Source: Bacteroidota bacterium
GTDB lineage: Bacteria > Bacteroidota > Bacteroidia > Chitinophagales > Chitinophagaceae
Direction of reading: 5' to 3'
Length of the DNA: 64,000 nucleotides
Assembly: GCA_947487525.1 (NCBI GenBank)
Contig: CANKWR010000002.1
Coordinates: 25,389 to 89,388, forward strand
Made by a program: the position numbers and the translations under genes. The notes beneath the pieces were generated by a model. That model had not been told where the DNA came from. It did not search any database and saw only the letters and a list, made by a program, of their open reading frames with translations. This document shows, piece after piece, positions 36,306-44,390 of the stretch. Every line of letters starts with the position of its first letter. Position 1 is the first letter of the stretch.

Positions 36306-36919
36306 ATAAAAATGTAATTATTGGATATGGCGGACACGGGTATGTGGTGTTAGATTCTTTAAAAAGCAATGGAATATTCGTATCTGCATATTGCGAAAAA
36401 GAAATCAAAGTAAAAAACCCTTTTGGATTAACCTATTTAGGAGAAGAAAATTCCCCTGCAATAATTGCCGAGTTGCAATTATGTAATACATATTTAGGTA
36501 TTGGAAGCAATGTAGTTCGTAATAAAATATACAATTATTTCACGCAGCATAATATCAATATGCCATCGGTCATTCATAGACAGTCAATCGTTTCAACGAG
36601 TGCTATAATTGAAAACGGATCTGTTGTAATGCCAGGAGTAGTAATAAACGCATTCGCAAAAATTGGAAAAGCAGTTATTTGCAATTCAGCCGCTGTTATT
36701 GAGCATGAATGTGAAATTGGAGATTTTGTGCATATTGCTCCAGGAGCAGTTTTGGCGGGGGGTGTAAGGGTTGGTGCTAACTCATTTATAGGAGCAAATT
36801 CAGTTATAAAGCAAGGAGTAAATATAGGAGAGAATGTAATTGTGGGAGCGGGCTCAGTTGTAATACATGATATTCCTGATCATAAAAAAATAATAGGTAA
36901 CCCTACTAGGTTTATTTAA
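36299..36919 (+). CDS. legH: NeuD-family sugar O/N-acetyltransferase (LegH role likely)
   Basis: A 206-residue protein. An N-terminal Rossmann-like PglD_N domain (NVIIGYGGHGYVVLDSLKSNG) is followed by left-handed beta-helix hexapeptide repeats (VVMPGVVINAFAKIGKAVIC, HIAPGAVLAGGVRVGANSFI). This is the PglD/NeuD layout. Between legC and legI the expected job is N-acetylation of the 4-amino group to give the 2,4-diacetamido nucleotide. NeuD-type O-acetylation of the final sugar is the alternative. The symbol is assigned by context. Confidence 0.8.
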   Translation: MLNKNVIIGYGGHGYVVLDSLKSNGIFVSAYCEKEIKVKNPFGLTYLGEENSPAIIAELQLCNTYLGIGSNVVRNKIYNYFTQHNINMPSVIHRQSIVSTSAIIENGSVVMPGVVINAFAKIGKAVICNSAAVIEHECEIGDFVHIAPGAVLAGGVRVGANSFIGANSVIKQGVNIGENVIVGAGSVVIHDIPDHKKIIGNPTRFI

Positions 36920-36920
36920 A

Positions 36921-37943
36921 ATGAAAAAAGTTATAATTATTGCAGAAGCCGGCGTAAATCATAATGGTAGTTTAGAACTAGCAAAGCAATTAATAGATGC
37001 AGCAGCGGAGGCCAAAGCCGATTACGTAAAGTTTCAGACTTTTAAAGCAGATAAACTAGTAAGTAAGAAAGCAGAAAAAGCAGCTTATCAAAAAAACAAT
37101 ACAGATAAGCAAGAAGAAACTCAATTTGCTATGCTCAAAAAGTTAGAAATCCCTAATGAATGGCATTTTGAACTCATAGAATATGCAAAATCAAAAAACA
37201 TCGTTTTTGTTTCCACAGGATTTGATGAGGAAAGCATTGATTTTTTAGACTCAATTGGAATCCCATTTATTAAAATTCCGTCAGGTGAAATAACAAACAA
37301 ACCCTATTTAAAGCATGTTGCAAGTAAGAAAAAACCAATCATTTTGTCTACTGGAATGGCAACATTATTAGAAATAAAAGAAGCAGTTGAGGTATTACTT
37401 GAAAATGGTGTAGTTAAAAACGAACTTTCAGTTTTGCACTGCAATACAGAATATCCTACACCATTTAAAGATGTAAACCTTTTAGCGATGTTACAAATTC
37501 AAAAAGAAATAGGAGTTGAAATTGGATATTCGGATCATACTTTAGGCATTGAAGTGCCAATTGCGGCTGTTGCTTTAGGAGCAAAAATTATAGAAAAGCA
37601 CTTTACTTTAGATAAAAGTATGTCAGGTCCTGATCATGCTGCTTCACTTGAACCAAATGAATTAAAAGCGATGGTGATTGCAATAAAAAATATTGAAAAA
37701 GCAATTTCAGGCGACACCCAAAAAAAGCCAAGTGAATCTGAAATAAAAAATATGGTAATTGCAAGAAAGAGTATTCATCTTAAAAATGCGGTTAAAGCAG
37801 GACAAATAATTAGCTTAAATGATTTGGAAATGAAAAGGCCAGGGGATGGGATTTCTCCAATGCAAGTTGACGAAATAGTAGGAAGTGTGTCGGTCAAAGA
37901 TCTGCCTGGAGAACACAAATTACTTAAAACCGATTTATTATAA
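36921..37943 (+). CDS. legI: N,N'-diacetyllegionaminate synthase (NeuB family)
   Basis: A 340-residue nonulosonic acid synthase that condenses phosphoenolpyruvate with the free 6-deoxy-hexosamine. NeuB barrel motifs are IIAEAGVNHNGSLELAKQLI, DYVKFQTFKADKLVS, IPSGEITNKPYLKHV and the metal region HCNTEYPTPFKDVNL. The C-terminal antifreeze-like SAF domain (about 285-340, including MKRPGDGISPMQ) is present. The neighbouring LegB and LegC enzymes favour legionaminate over sialate or pseudaminate. It begins 1 bp after the acetyltransferase gene. Confidence 0.9.
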   Translation: MKKVIIIAEAGVNHNGSLELAKQLIDAAAEAKADYVKFQTFKADKLVSKKAEKAAYQKNNTDKQEETQFAMLKKLEIPNEWHFELIEYAKSKNIVFVSTGFDEESIDFLDSIGIPFIKIPSGEITNKPYLKHVASKKKPIILSTGMATLLEIKEAVEVLLENGVVKNELSVLHCNTEYPTPFKDVNLLAMLQIQKEIGVEIGYSDHTLGIEVPIAAVALGAKIIEKHFTLDKSMSGPDHAASLEPNELKAMVIAIKNIEKAISGDTQKKPSESEIKNMVIARKSIHLKNAVKAGQIISLNDLEMKRPGDGISPMQVDEIVGSVSVKDLPGEHKLLKTDLL

Positions 37944-39041
37944 ATGAAGATATCGGTACTCACAAGTTCAAGAGCTGATTATAGTATTTATCTGCCATTA
38001 TTAAAGGAATTAAGACAAGATGATTTTTTTCAATTAGATCTTATTGTTTTCGGAACTCATTTGTCCCAAGAATATGGATTTACAATTCAAAATATCATTA
38101 ATGATAATTTTAGTATCTCTTTAAAAATTGAGACAATGCCGTTAGGCGATGCTGCATTTGATATTTCCAAATCAATAGGAGATACAATAACAAAATTTAG
38201 CGAGGTATGGAAAAACGATAAATCTAATTTGATAATTGCTTTAGGTGATAGATTTGAAATGTTTGCTGCATGTATTGCTGCGCTACCTTTTGGAAAAAAA
38301 ATAGCCCATATCCATGGTGGAGAAACTACACTCGGATCAATTGATGACTCATTGAGACATTCAATTACTTTGATGTCTCAAATACATTTTGTGACTACAG
38401 ATATTTACGCAAAAAAAATTAAAGAATTAAAAGGCAGTGAGGATGGAATACACGATGTTGGTGCTTTAAGCATTGATAATTTAAAAAAGCTAGATCTTTT
38501 AACAATAGAAGAATTTAAAGAAAAGTTTTATATCGATTTAGCGATACCAACAATTTTAATAACTTTTCATCCAGAAACAGTTGAGTTTGAAAAAAACGGT
38601 AATCATATCAGAGAAATAATCAATTCTCTTAATTCTGTTGAAGGATTTCAATTTGTATTTACAATGCCTAATGCGGATACAATGGGGAAAGTTATTCGAG
38701 AAGTGATACTTGATTATGTAAATACAACTGCTAATGCTATCGCAGTGGAATCATTTGGCACTTTAGGCTATTTGAGTTGCATGAAACATTGTTCGTTTTT
38801 ATTGGGAAATACTTCTAGTGGATTTGTAGAAGCATCTTTTTTCCCGAAATATGTAATAAATCTTGGTGAGCGTCAAACAGGCAGAATACGCACATCAAAT
38901 ATTAAACAATGTATCATCAACAAGGAATCAATTTTAAATGCAATTAATGAGTATGCTCAATTTGACCCAACTCAAAAAATTGATACATATGGTGAAGGGA
39001 ATACGGCAAAAAAAATTGTTACAGTTTTAAAAAATATTTAG
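37944..39041 (+). CDS. legG: Hydrolysing sugar-nucleotide 2-epimerase (NeuC/LegG family)
   Basis: A 365-residue GT-B-fold enzyme of the UDP-GlcNAc 2-epimerase family. Motifs are TSSRADYSIYLPLLKEL, IALGDRFEMFAACIAA, HIHGGETTLGSIDDSLRH and the C-terminal LLGNTSSGFVEAS. NeuC-type members hydrolyse the nucleotide and invert C2, here releasing 2,4-diacetamido-2,4,6-trideoxymannose for LegI. It starts directly after the legI stop, and the next gene overlaps its own stop by one base. Confidence 0.9.
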   Translation: MKISVLTSSRADYSIYLPLLKELRQDDFFQLDLIVFGTHLSQEYGFTIQNIINDNFSISLKIETMPLGDAAFDISKSIGDTITKFSEVWKNDKSNLIIALGDRFEMFAACIAALPFGKKIAHIHGGETTLGSIDDSLRHSITLMSQIHFVTTDIYAKKIKELKGSEDGIHDVGALSIDNLKKLDLLTIEEFKEKFYIDLAIPTILITFHPETVEFEKNGNHIREIINSLNSVEGFQFVFTMPNADTMGKVIREVILDYVNTTANAIAVESFGTLGYLSCMKHCSFLLGNTSSGFVEASFFPKYVINLGERQTGRIRTSNIKQCIINKESILNAINEYAQFDPTQKIDTYGEGNTAKKIVTVLKNI

Positions 39042-40087
39042 TGAATAATTATAAAGACCATTTAATTCATTTTGAGAGCACTATTGAACAAGCATTGGTC
39101 CAGTTAAATGAATTAGGGAAAGATGCAATTTTATTTGCAGTTAACGAAGAAAATGAATTAATTGGAGCATTAACAGATGGTGATATTCGTAGAGGGTTAT
39201 TAAAAGGTTATACCATTCATGATGCTTTAAAATTAATTATACAATCTAATCCACGTTTTGTAAGAAAAGGGGAGTCTGACTTAAATAAAATAATAGAATA
39301 TAGGGAAAATAATTTTAGAATAATTCCAGTCATTGACAAGAGCGAAAAGGTGGTGAACGTTATTAATTTTAGAACAATGCGCTCTTATTTACCTATTGAT
39401 GCTGTAATTATGGCTGGAGGAAGGGGGCAAAGATTATCACCATTAACAGACGCTGTTCCCAAGCCGTTATTAGTTGTCGGTGACAAACCAATAATTGATC
39501 ATAATATTTCAAGATTGGCGCAATATGGAATTGATGACTATTGGATTTCTGTAAAATATCTTGGAGAACAAATTGAATCTTATTTTGGTAATGGCTCTGC
39601 TCGGAATATAAATATTAACTACGTGTGGGAAAATCAGTCCTTAGGAACAATTGGAGGAGTGTCTAAAATAGATGATTTTCAACACGACTATATATTAGTT
39701 AGTAATTCGGATCTATTAACCAATCTTGATTACGAACATTTTTTTCTAGATTTTATCGAAAGGGATGCAGATATTTCGATTGTTACTATTCCATATCAAG
39801 TTAATATACCCTATGCTGTACTTGAAACCAATAATGGGGCTGTTGTAGATTTTAAGGAAAAACCAACCTATACTTATTACTCAAACGGAGGCATTTATTT
39901 AATTAAGAAATCTGCCCTTCAAGTAATTCCAAAAGATACAAATTATAATGCTACTGATTTGATCGAAGCATTAATTAAAAATCGTCAAAAGGTGATTTCG
40001 TATCCTTTGGTTGGTTATTGGTTAGATATTGGGAACCCTGAAGATTTTGAAAAGGCACAAAGAGATGTTAAAAATATAAAATTCTAA
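39041..40087 (+). CDS. ptmE: CBS-domain sugar-1-phosphate guanylyltransferase (PtmE-like)
   Basis: A 348-residue protein: two CBS-type regulatory units (about 1-120, e.g. NELIGALTDGDIRRGLLKG) are followed by a nucleotidyltransferase domain with VIMAGGRGQRLSPLTD and VPKPLLVVGDKPIIDH. In Campylobacter jejuni this CBS-nucleotidyltransferase arrangement is PtmE, which makes GDP-glucosamine for the GDP-linked legionaminic acid route. The place between legG and legF is the same region of the pathway cluster. GTG 39041 overlaps the legG stop. Specificity for GTP is inferred from the match in architecture and neighbours. Confidence 0.82.
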   Translation: MNNYKDHLIHFESTIEQALVQLNELGKDAILFAVNEENELIGALTDGDIRRGLLKGYTIHDALKLIIQSNPRFVRKGESDLNKIIEYRENNFRIIPVIDKSEKVVNVINFRTMRSYLPIDAVIMAGGRGQRLSPLTDAVPKPLLVVGDKPIIDHNISRLAQYGIDDYWISVKYLGEQIESYFGNGSARNININYVWENQSLGTIGGVSKIDDFQHDYILVSNSDLLTNLDYEHFFLDFIERDADISIVTIPYQVNIPYAVLETNNGAVVDFKEKPTYTYYSNGGIYLIKKSALQVIPKDTNYNATDLIEALIKNRQKVISYPLVGYWLDIGNPEDFEKAQRDVKNIKF

Positions 40088-40800
40088 TGGAGATATTAAT
40101 AACACTTTGTGGTAGAGGAGGCTCTAAGGGAATACCTGGGAAAAATATAAAAATAATAAATGGCTTGCCATTGATTGCTTATAGCATAAAGCATGCTAAA
40201 CAATTTGCAGCATTATATAAAGCTGATATAGCATTATCTTCAGATAGTAAGTCTATTATTGAAATAGCTGCTGACTTGGGTGTAACAACAAATTATTTCC
40301 GACCTGAAAAATTAGCAAATGATAACGCTGGGAAAGCAGAAACCCTTCAACATGTTTTAGTATTTGAAGAAGAGAATAGAACAAAAAAGTATGATTACAT
40401 TTTAGATTTGGATTTAACTTCACCTTTAAGAAGTGTCGAAGATTTAGAAAGGGCTTTTAAATTATTACAAGAAAATAAAAGTGCACTAAATCTTTTTTCA
40501 GTTAATAAGGCAAGTAGAAATCCCTATTTTAATATGGTTGAAATCCAAGAAAATGGATTTTATGGCTTAGTTAAAAAGGGCAATTTTTTAACACGCCAAT
40601 CTGCTCCAATTGTATATGAACTTAATGCCTCATTTTATTTTTACAGAAGGAGTTTTTTTGACCAAGAGATACTAAAAACTATCACTGAAAGATCATTAGT
40701 TTATGAATTAGAACATATTTGTTTTGATCTAGATCATCCAATTGATTTCGAGTTTATGGAATATTTGATGATACACAATAAATTGGATTTTAAAATTTGA
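40087..40800 (+). CDS. legF: CMP-N,N'-diacetyllegionaminic acid synthase (NeuA family)
   Basis: A 237-residue CMP-sugar synthase that activates the nonulosonic acid with CTP. The P-loop-like motif is ITLCGRGGSKGIPGKNIK, followed by DIALSSDS and YDYILDLDLTSPLRSVEDL. It ends in the DLDHPIDFEFMEYL segment common in NeuA homologues. It has the compact single-domain form without a C-terminal esterase. The downstream oxidoreductase start overlaps its stop codon by 4 bp. Confidence 0.9.
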   Translation: MEILITLCGRGGSKGIPGKNIKIINGLPLIAYSIKHAKQFAALYKADIALSSDSKSIIEIAADLGVTTNYFRPEKLANDNAGKAETLQHVLVFEEENRTKKYDYILDLDLTSPLRSVEDLERAFKLLQENKSALNLFSVNKASRNPYFNMVEIQENGFYGLVKKGNFLTRQSAPIVYELNASFYFYRRSFFDQEILKTITERSLVYELEHICFDLDHPIDFEFMEYLMIHNKLDFKI

Positions 40801-41717
40801 AAATTTTAATAATTGGATTGGGTTCAATAGGAAAAAAGCATGTGAATGCAGTTTTATCGTTATACCCGGTTGCTCAAATATTTGCATTAAGAACAAACAG
40901 CCTTTGTGATCAATATTTGAATGTGATCAATATTTTTGATAAAAAAGATATTCCAAAAGACCTTTCATTTATAATAATATCCAACATTACAAGTTCTCAT
41001 GAGCAGACCATCAATGAAATGATTGGGTTGAATTGCCCACTATTTATCGAAAAACCTGTTTTAAGTAATCTTAATAATTTTAAACAACTAAGCGATAAAA
41101 TACATGAAAATTCTATTCAAACATATATTGCTTGTAATTTAAGATTTCATCCAGCACTACAATTTATAAAGCATTACCTTGAAGTTAACCATCCTCGTAT
41201 AAATGAAGTAAATGCATATTCAGGCTCTTTTTTACCTGATTGGCGCCCGGGGAAAGATTTTAGAACAATTTATAGTGCTAATGATGAAGAGGGGGGCGGG
41301 GTACATTTAGATTTAATCCATGAAATAGATTATTGTACATGGCTATTCGGTTTTCCAATTGAATCTATCAATATGAAAACCAATAACTCTTCTTTACATA
41401 TTAGCGCCGTAGATAATGCAAGATATTTTTTTAAATATCCAGATTTTACTGCAGGAATTGTACTAAATTATTTTAGAAAAGATCCAAAAAGGCAAATCGA
41501 AATCATTACTGAGAATGAGACTTTAGTTATTGATATAATAAAAAATAAAGTGCACTCTTCAACTAACAATCAAAATTTGTTTGAAAACGACTTTAATATT
41601 TTAGAAACTTATGAGCATCAAATGAATTATTTTATTAATTGTATTCTGGCAAGGGAAAGAACCATGAATGACTTTGATTATGCTGTAGAAATATTGAAAT
41701 TAGCAATCCATGAATAG
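40797..41717 (+). CDS. ptmF: Gfo/Idh/MocA-family oxidoreductase (PtmF-like)
   Basis: A 306-residue NAD(P)-dependent oxidoreductase: Rossmann motif ILIIGLGSIGKKHVNAVL at the start, the catalytic-region motif FIEKPVLSN near residue 85, and the C-terminal GGGVHLDLIHEIDYCTWLFG. In Campylobacter the gene beside ptmE and legF is PtmF, implicated together with PtmA in supplying the glucosamine-phosphate precursor. The symbol is by cluster position and family. The only suitable start is TTG 40797, overlapping the legF stop. Confidence 0.72.
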   Translation: MKILIIGLGSIGKKHVNAVLSLYPVAQIFALRTNSLCDQYLNVINIFDKKDIPKDLSFIIISNITSSHEQTINEMIGLNCPLFIEKPVLSNLNNFKQLSDKIHENSIQTYIACNLRFHPALQFIKHYLEVNHPRINEVNAYSGSFLPDWRPGKDFRTIYSANDEEGGGVHLDLIHEIDYCTWLFGFPIESINMKTNNSSLHISAVDNARYFFKYPDFTAGIVLNYFRKDPKRQIEIITENETLVIDIIKNKVHSSTNNQNLFENDFNILETYEHQMNYFINCILARERTMNDFDYAVEILKLAIHE

Positions 41718-42450
41718 TTTAAAAGGGAAAATTATTGTAGTTACTGGCGGAAGTGGTTTGATTGGTAGATCTTTGGTCAAAAACATATTGAGTAACGGTG
41801 CAATTGCTATTAATGCAGAGGTCAACGTTATAGATAACCTTGATGAAGGAATTGTAAATTGTGATGTTACAGATGTCAATTCTGTAAAAAAATGCATTGA
41901 AAAAGTACTTGAAAAATATAATGTAATTGATGGATGGGTAAACAATGCTTACCCAAGAACAGCAGACTGGGGAACTAAATTTGAAGACATACCATTAACT
42001 TCTTGGCAAAAAAATGTTGATTTACAGCTTAATAGTATATTTATTTGCGCTCAAGAAATACTTAGGGTAATGAAAAATCAGGAATTTGGTTCCATCGTGA
42101 ATATCTCGTCAATTTATGGAACTGTAGGTCCTGACTTTACAATTTATGAAGGTACTAATATGACAATGCCTGCTGCATATTCGGCAATTAAAGGTGGAAT
42201 AGTAAACTTTTCTCGTTATTTGGCTTCTTATTATGGCCCCTTTGGAATTAGAGTTAATTGCGTTTCGCCAGGTGGAATTTTAGATCAGCAAAATGCGTTA
42301 TTTGTTAAGCAATATGAAAAAAAAGTACCTATGAGGAGAATGGGTTTGCCTGAAGATATTGCACCGTCTGTATCTTTTCTATTGAGCGATGAAGCGTCTT
42401 ATATTACTGGACATAATTTGATAGTAGATGGCGGTTTTACTGCTATTTAA
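41710..42450 (+). CDS. ptmA: Short-chain dehydrogenase (PtmA-like)
   Basis: A 246-residue classical SDR: IIVVTGGSGLIGRSLVKNI at the N-terminus, NNAYPRT as the NNAG variant, serine in VNISSIYGT, and catalytic Tyr-Lys in AAYSAIKGGIVNFSR. The C-terminal DEASYITGHNLIVDGGF is typical. Its place at the end of the leg/ptm block matches PtmA of Campylobacter, which acts with PtmF ahead of GDP-GlcNAc formation. The start overlaps the previous gene by 8 bp. A 70-bp AT-rich gap follows. Confidence 0.75.
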   Translation: MNSLKGKIIVVTGGSGLIGRSLVKNILSNGAIAINAEVNVIDNLDEGIVNCDVTDVNSVKKCIEKVLEKYNVIDGWVNNAYPRTADWGTKFEDIPLTSWQKNVDLQLNSIFICAQEILRVMKNQEFGSIVNISSIYGTVGPDFTIYEGTNMTMPAAYSAIKGGIVNFSRYLASYYGPFGIRVNCVSPGGILDQQNALFVKQYEKKVPMRRMGLPEDIAPSVSFLLSDEASYITGHNLIVDGGFTAI

Positions 42451-42520
42451 TAAAATTATGTTGGGATTATATTAAACTTTATACTATATATTAAATTAAT
42501 TTATTTAAAATCGAAATAAA

Positions 42521-44311
42521 ATGGTAAAAATTTATTTGGGTATTCATGCGGGGCACAATGCTAGCGCCGCTTTAATGGTTAATGGTTCAATTGTTATAGC
42601 AGTACAGGAAGAGCGTTTCAGTAAGTTGAAAAATCATGGTGGTTATCCAAAACAGTCTATAGATTTTTGTCTTAATTACGCGAAAGAAAATGGACTTCAA
42701 ATAAATAAAATAGGTTTTTCTACTACTAATTTGTCTGCTTTCTGGGCAGCCTACCCTATTCACCATTATTATAACATGAAAGACTATCATAATCATTATG
42801 GCAGTGAATTTTACGGACCAAAATTGCAAGGAAAAGATGTGACTTCATACTATGAAAAGATTATTTCTGAAAAAGATAAAAACCGAGCAAATTCTTATTT
42901 GCCATTTGATAAGTTTGAAAGTACTGAAGAAATGTTAAATAATACGGGAAAATTCAGGCAGGTTTTGACCGAATTTGTTTGTGAACAATCTGGTGTTGGA
43001 ATTGAAAATGTTGTGTTCCTAGATCATCATACCTGCCATGCATTTTATGCTTATTTTGGCAGTGAAAGAAAAGCCGATAATTGTATAGTTATTACCATGG
43101 ATAGTATTGGTGACGACCTCAATTTAACCGTTTGGAATTTTAGCAATGGTAAGGCCGAAAAGCTCCGAAGTACAGGACAGTGTGATATTGGTAGAATCTA
43201 TAAGATTACTACTCTTTTGCTTGGTATGAAACCTGATGAACATGAGTTTAAGGTGATGGGGATGGATCCTTATGCAAAAAGTGAATATGTTGATGTTGTA
43301 TATAACGATGTATATGAATCTTTATTAAAGGTTGAGGATGCTCTAGTTATTCATAAACACAGGCCGGCTGATATGTACGCTTACTTGATGGAAAAATTGA
43401 AGCCTTACAGGTTTGATAATATAGCTGGGGCAGTGCAGAAATTCGTTGAGGTTTTGACAACTGAATTGTTTCAACAAGCTCATAAGATTACTGGACTAAG
43501 GGATTTCTGTATTAGCGGCGGGGTTTCTATGAATATAAAAATGAACATGATCCTTTCAGAACTGGACATTGTGGATTCCCTTCAGGTTCCAGCTTCAGGA
43601 TCAGATGAATCACTTGCCATGGGTGCATGTTATTATTTAAATGGGTTTAACTCAAATCACTTGCCCAATACTTACCTTGGGAATGAAATCACACAAGATA
43701 CAATTGATGCTGAATTATCGCAATATTTTCCAGAAAATAGTTGTAGGATAGAAAAAAATGTCAGTCATAGAACTGTTGCTGAAATGATTGCATCAGGAAA
43801 AATAATCGCTGCTGTAAGAGGAAGAGAAGAGTTCGGTGCACGTGCTTTAGGAAACAGAAGTATATTAGCTAGTCCTAATGACCCTGAAGTTATTAAAACA
43901 ATTAACGAGGTAATCAAAAATAGAGATTTTTGGATGCCTTTTGCGCTAAGTATATTGGAAGATTTCACAGAGGATTATTTTGTGAATCCCAAGCAAATAC
44001 AATCAAAATATATGACACTTGGGTTTAAAACGAAAGATCAAAATTACAGCAGAATCAAAGCTGGAACTCATCCATATGACAGAACATGTCGCCCCCAGTT
44101 TATCTCAAAAACTGGCAATCCTGAATACTACGATTTGGTAAAGGAATATTATGCAATTACAGGAACACCAGCTTTGTTAAATACGAGTCTAAATCTTCAC
44201 GGTAATCCCATTTGCTCATCGTTGGAAGATGTAAGTCATACTTTCTTTAACTCAAGCCTCGAATATGTTTATTTGAACGACTCTTATCTGATTAGTAAAA
44301 AGCTTGTATGA
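42521..44311 (+). CDS. Carbamoyltransferase (NodU/CmcH/TobZ family)
   Basis: A 596-residue enzyme that transfers carbamoyl from carbamoyl phosphate to a hydroxyl by way of an adenylate. The N-terminal Kae1-like domain has LGIHAGHNASAALMV, the metal ligands HHTCHAFYAY and FCISGGVSMNIK. The C-terminal domain has the carbamoyl-site motif GREEFGARALGNRSIL and NTSLNLHGNPI. In a surface polysaccharide locus it most likely decorates a sugar residue; the acceptor is unknown. It overlaps a 21-codon frame by 4 bp. Confidence 0.88.
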   Translation: MVKIYLGIHAGHNASAALMVNGSIVIAVQEERFSKLKNHGGYPKQSIDFCLNYAKENGLQINKIGFSTTNLSAFWAAYPIHHYYNMKDYHNHYGSEFYGPKLQGKDVTSYYEKIISEKDKNRANSYLPFDKFESTEEMLNNTGKFRQVLTEFVCEQSGVGIENVVFLDHHTCHAFYAYFGSERKADNCIVITMDSIGDDLNLTVWNFSNGKAEKLRSTGQCDIGRIYKITTLLLGMKPDEHEFKVMGMDPYAKSEYVDVVYNDVYESLLKVEDALVIHKHRPADMYAYLMEKLKPYRFDNIAGAVQKFVEVLTTELFQQAHKITGLRDFCISGGVSMNIKMNMILSELDIVDSLQVPASGSDESLAMGACYYLNGFNSNHLPNTYLGNEITQDTIDAELSQYFPENSCRIEKNVSHRTVAEMIASGKIIAAVRGREEFGARALGNRSILASPNDPEVIKTINEVIKNRDFWMPFALSILEDFTEDYFVNPKQIQSKYMTLGFKTKDQNYSRIKAGTHPYDRTCRPQFISKTGNPEYYDLVKEYYAITGTPALLNTSLNLHGNPICSSLEDVSHTFFNSSLEYVYLNDSYLISKKLV

Positions 44312-44373
44312 TTGGTTTTTTTAGAGAATTAGATAAATGGCTTCAAAATTTTTTAAAAAATCTTCATGTATAG
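44308..44373 (+). CDS. Very short frame after the carbamoyltransferase, possible DUF5989 remnant
   Basis: ATG 44308 overlaps the carbamoyltransferase stop (ATGA) and encodes 21 residues, starting MIGFFRELDKWL. Carbamoyltransferases in surface loci are often followed by a small DUF5989 membrane protein that begins with a similar M..(I/L)RELW.FL segment. Here the frame stops before any membrane helix. Its stop overlaps the start region of the next gene, so it may only couple translation. This is a weak call. Confidence 0.3.
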   Translation: MIGFFRELDKWLQNFLKNLHV

Positions 44374-44390
44374 AGAAGATTTTTTAAAAA
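44350..44390 (+). promoter_or_regulatory. 16-bp perfect hairpin with the next gene's start codon in its loop
   Basis: Positions 44350-44365 are the exact reverse complement of 44375-44390, around a 9-base loop (atgtataga). The loop starts with ATG 44366, the first codon of the 607-residue protein. The stem is AT-rich and could hold back ribosome access unless translation arrives from upstream. Confidence 0.55.
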
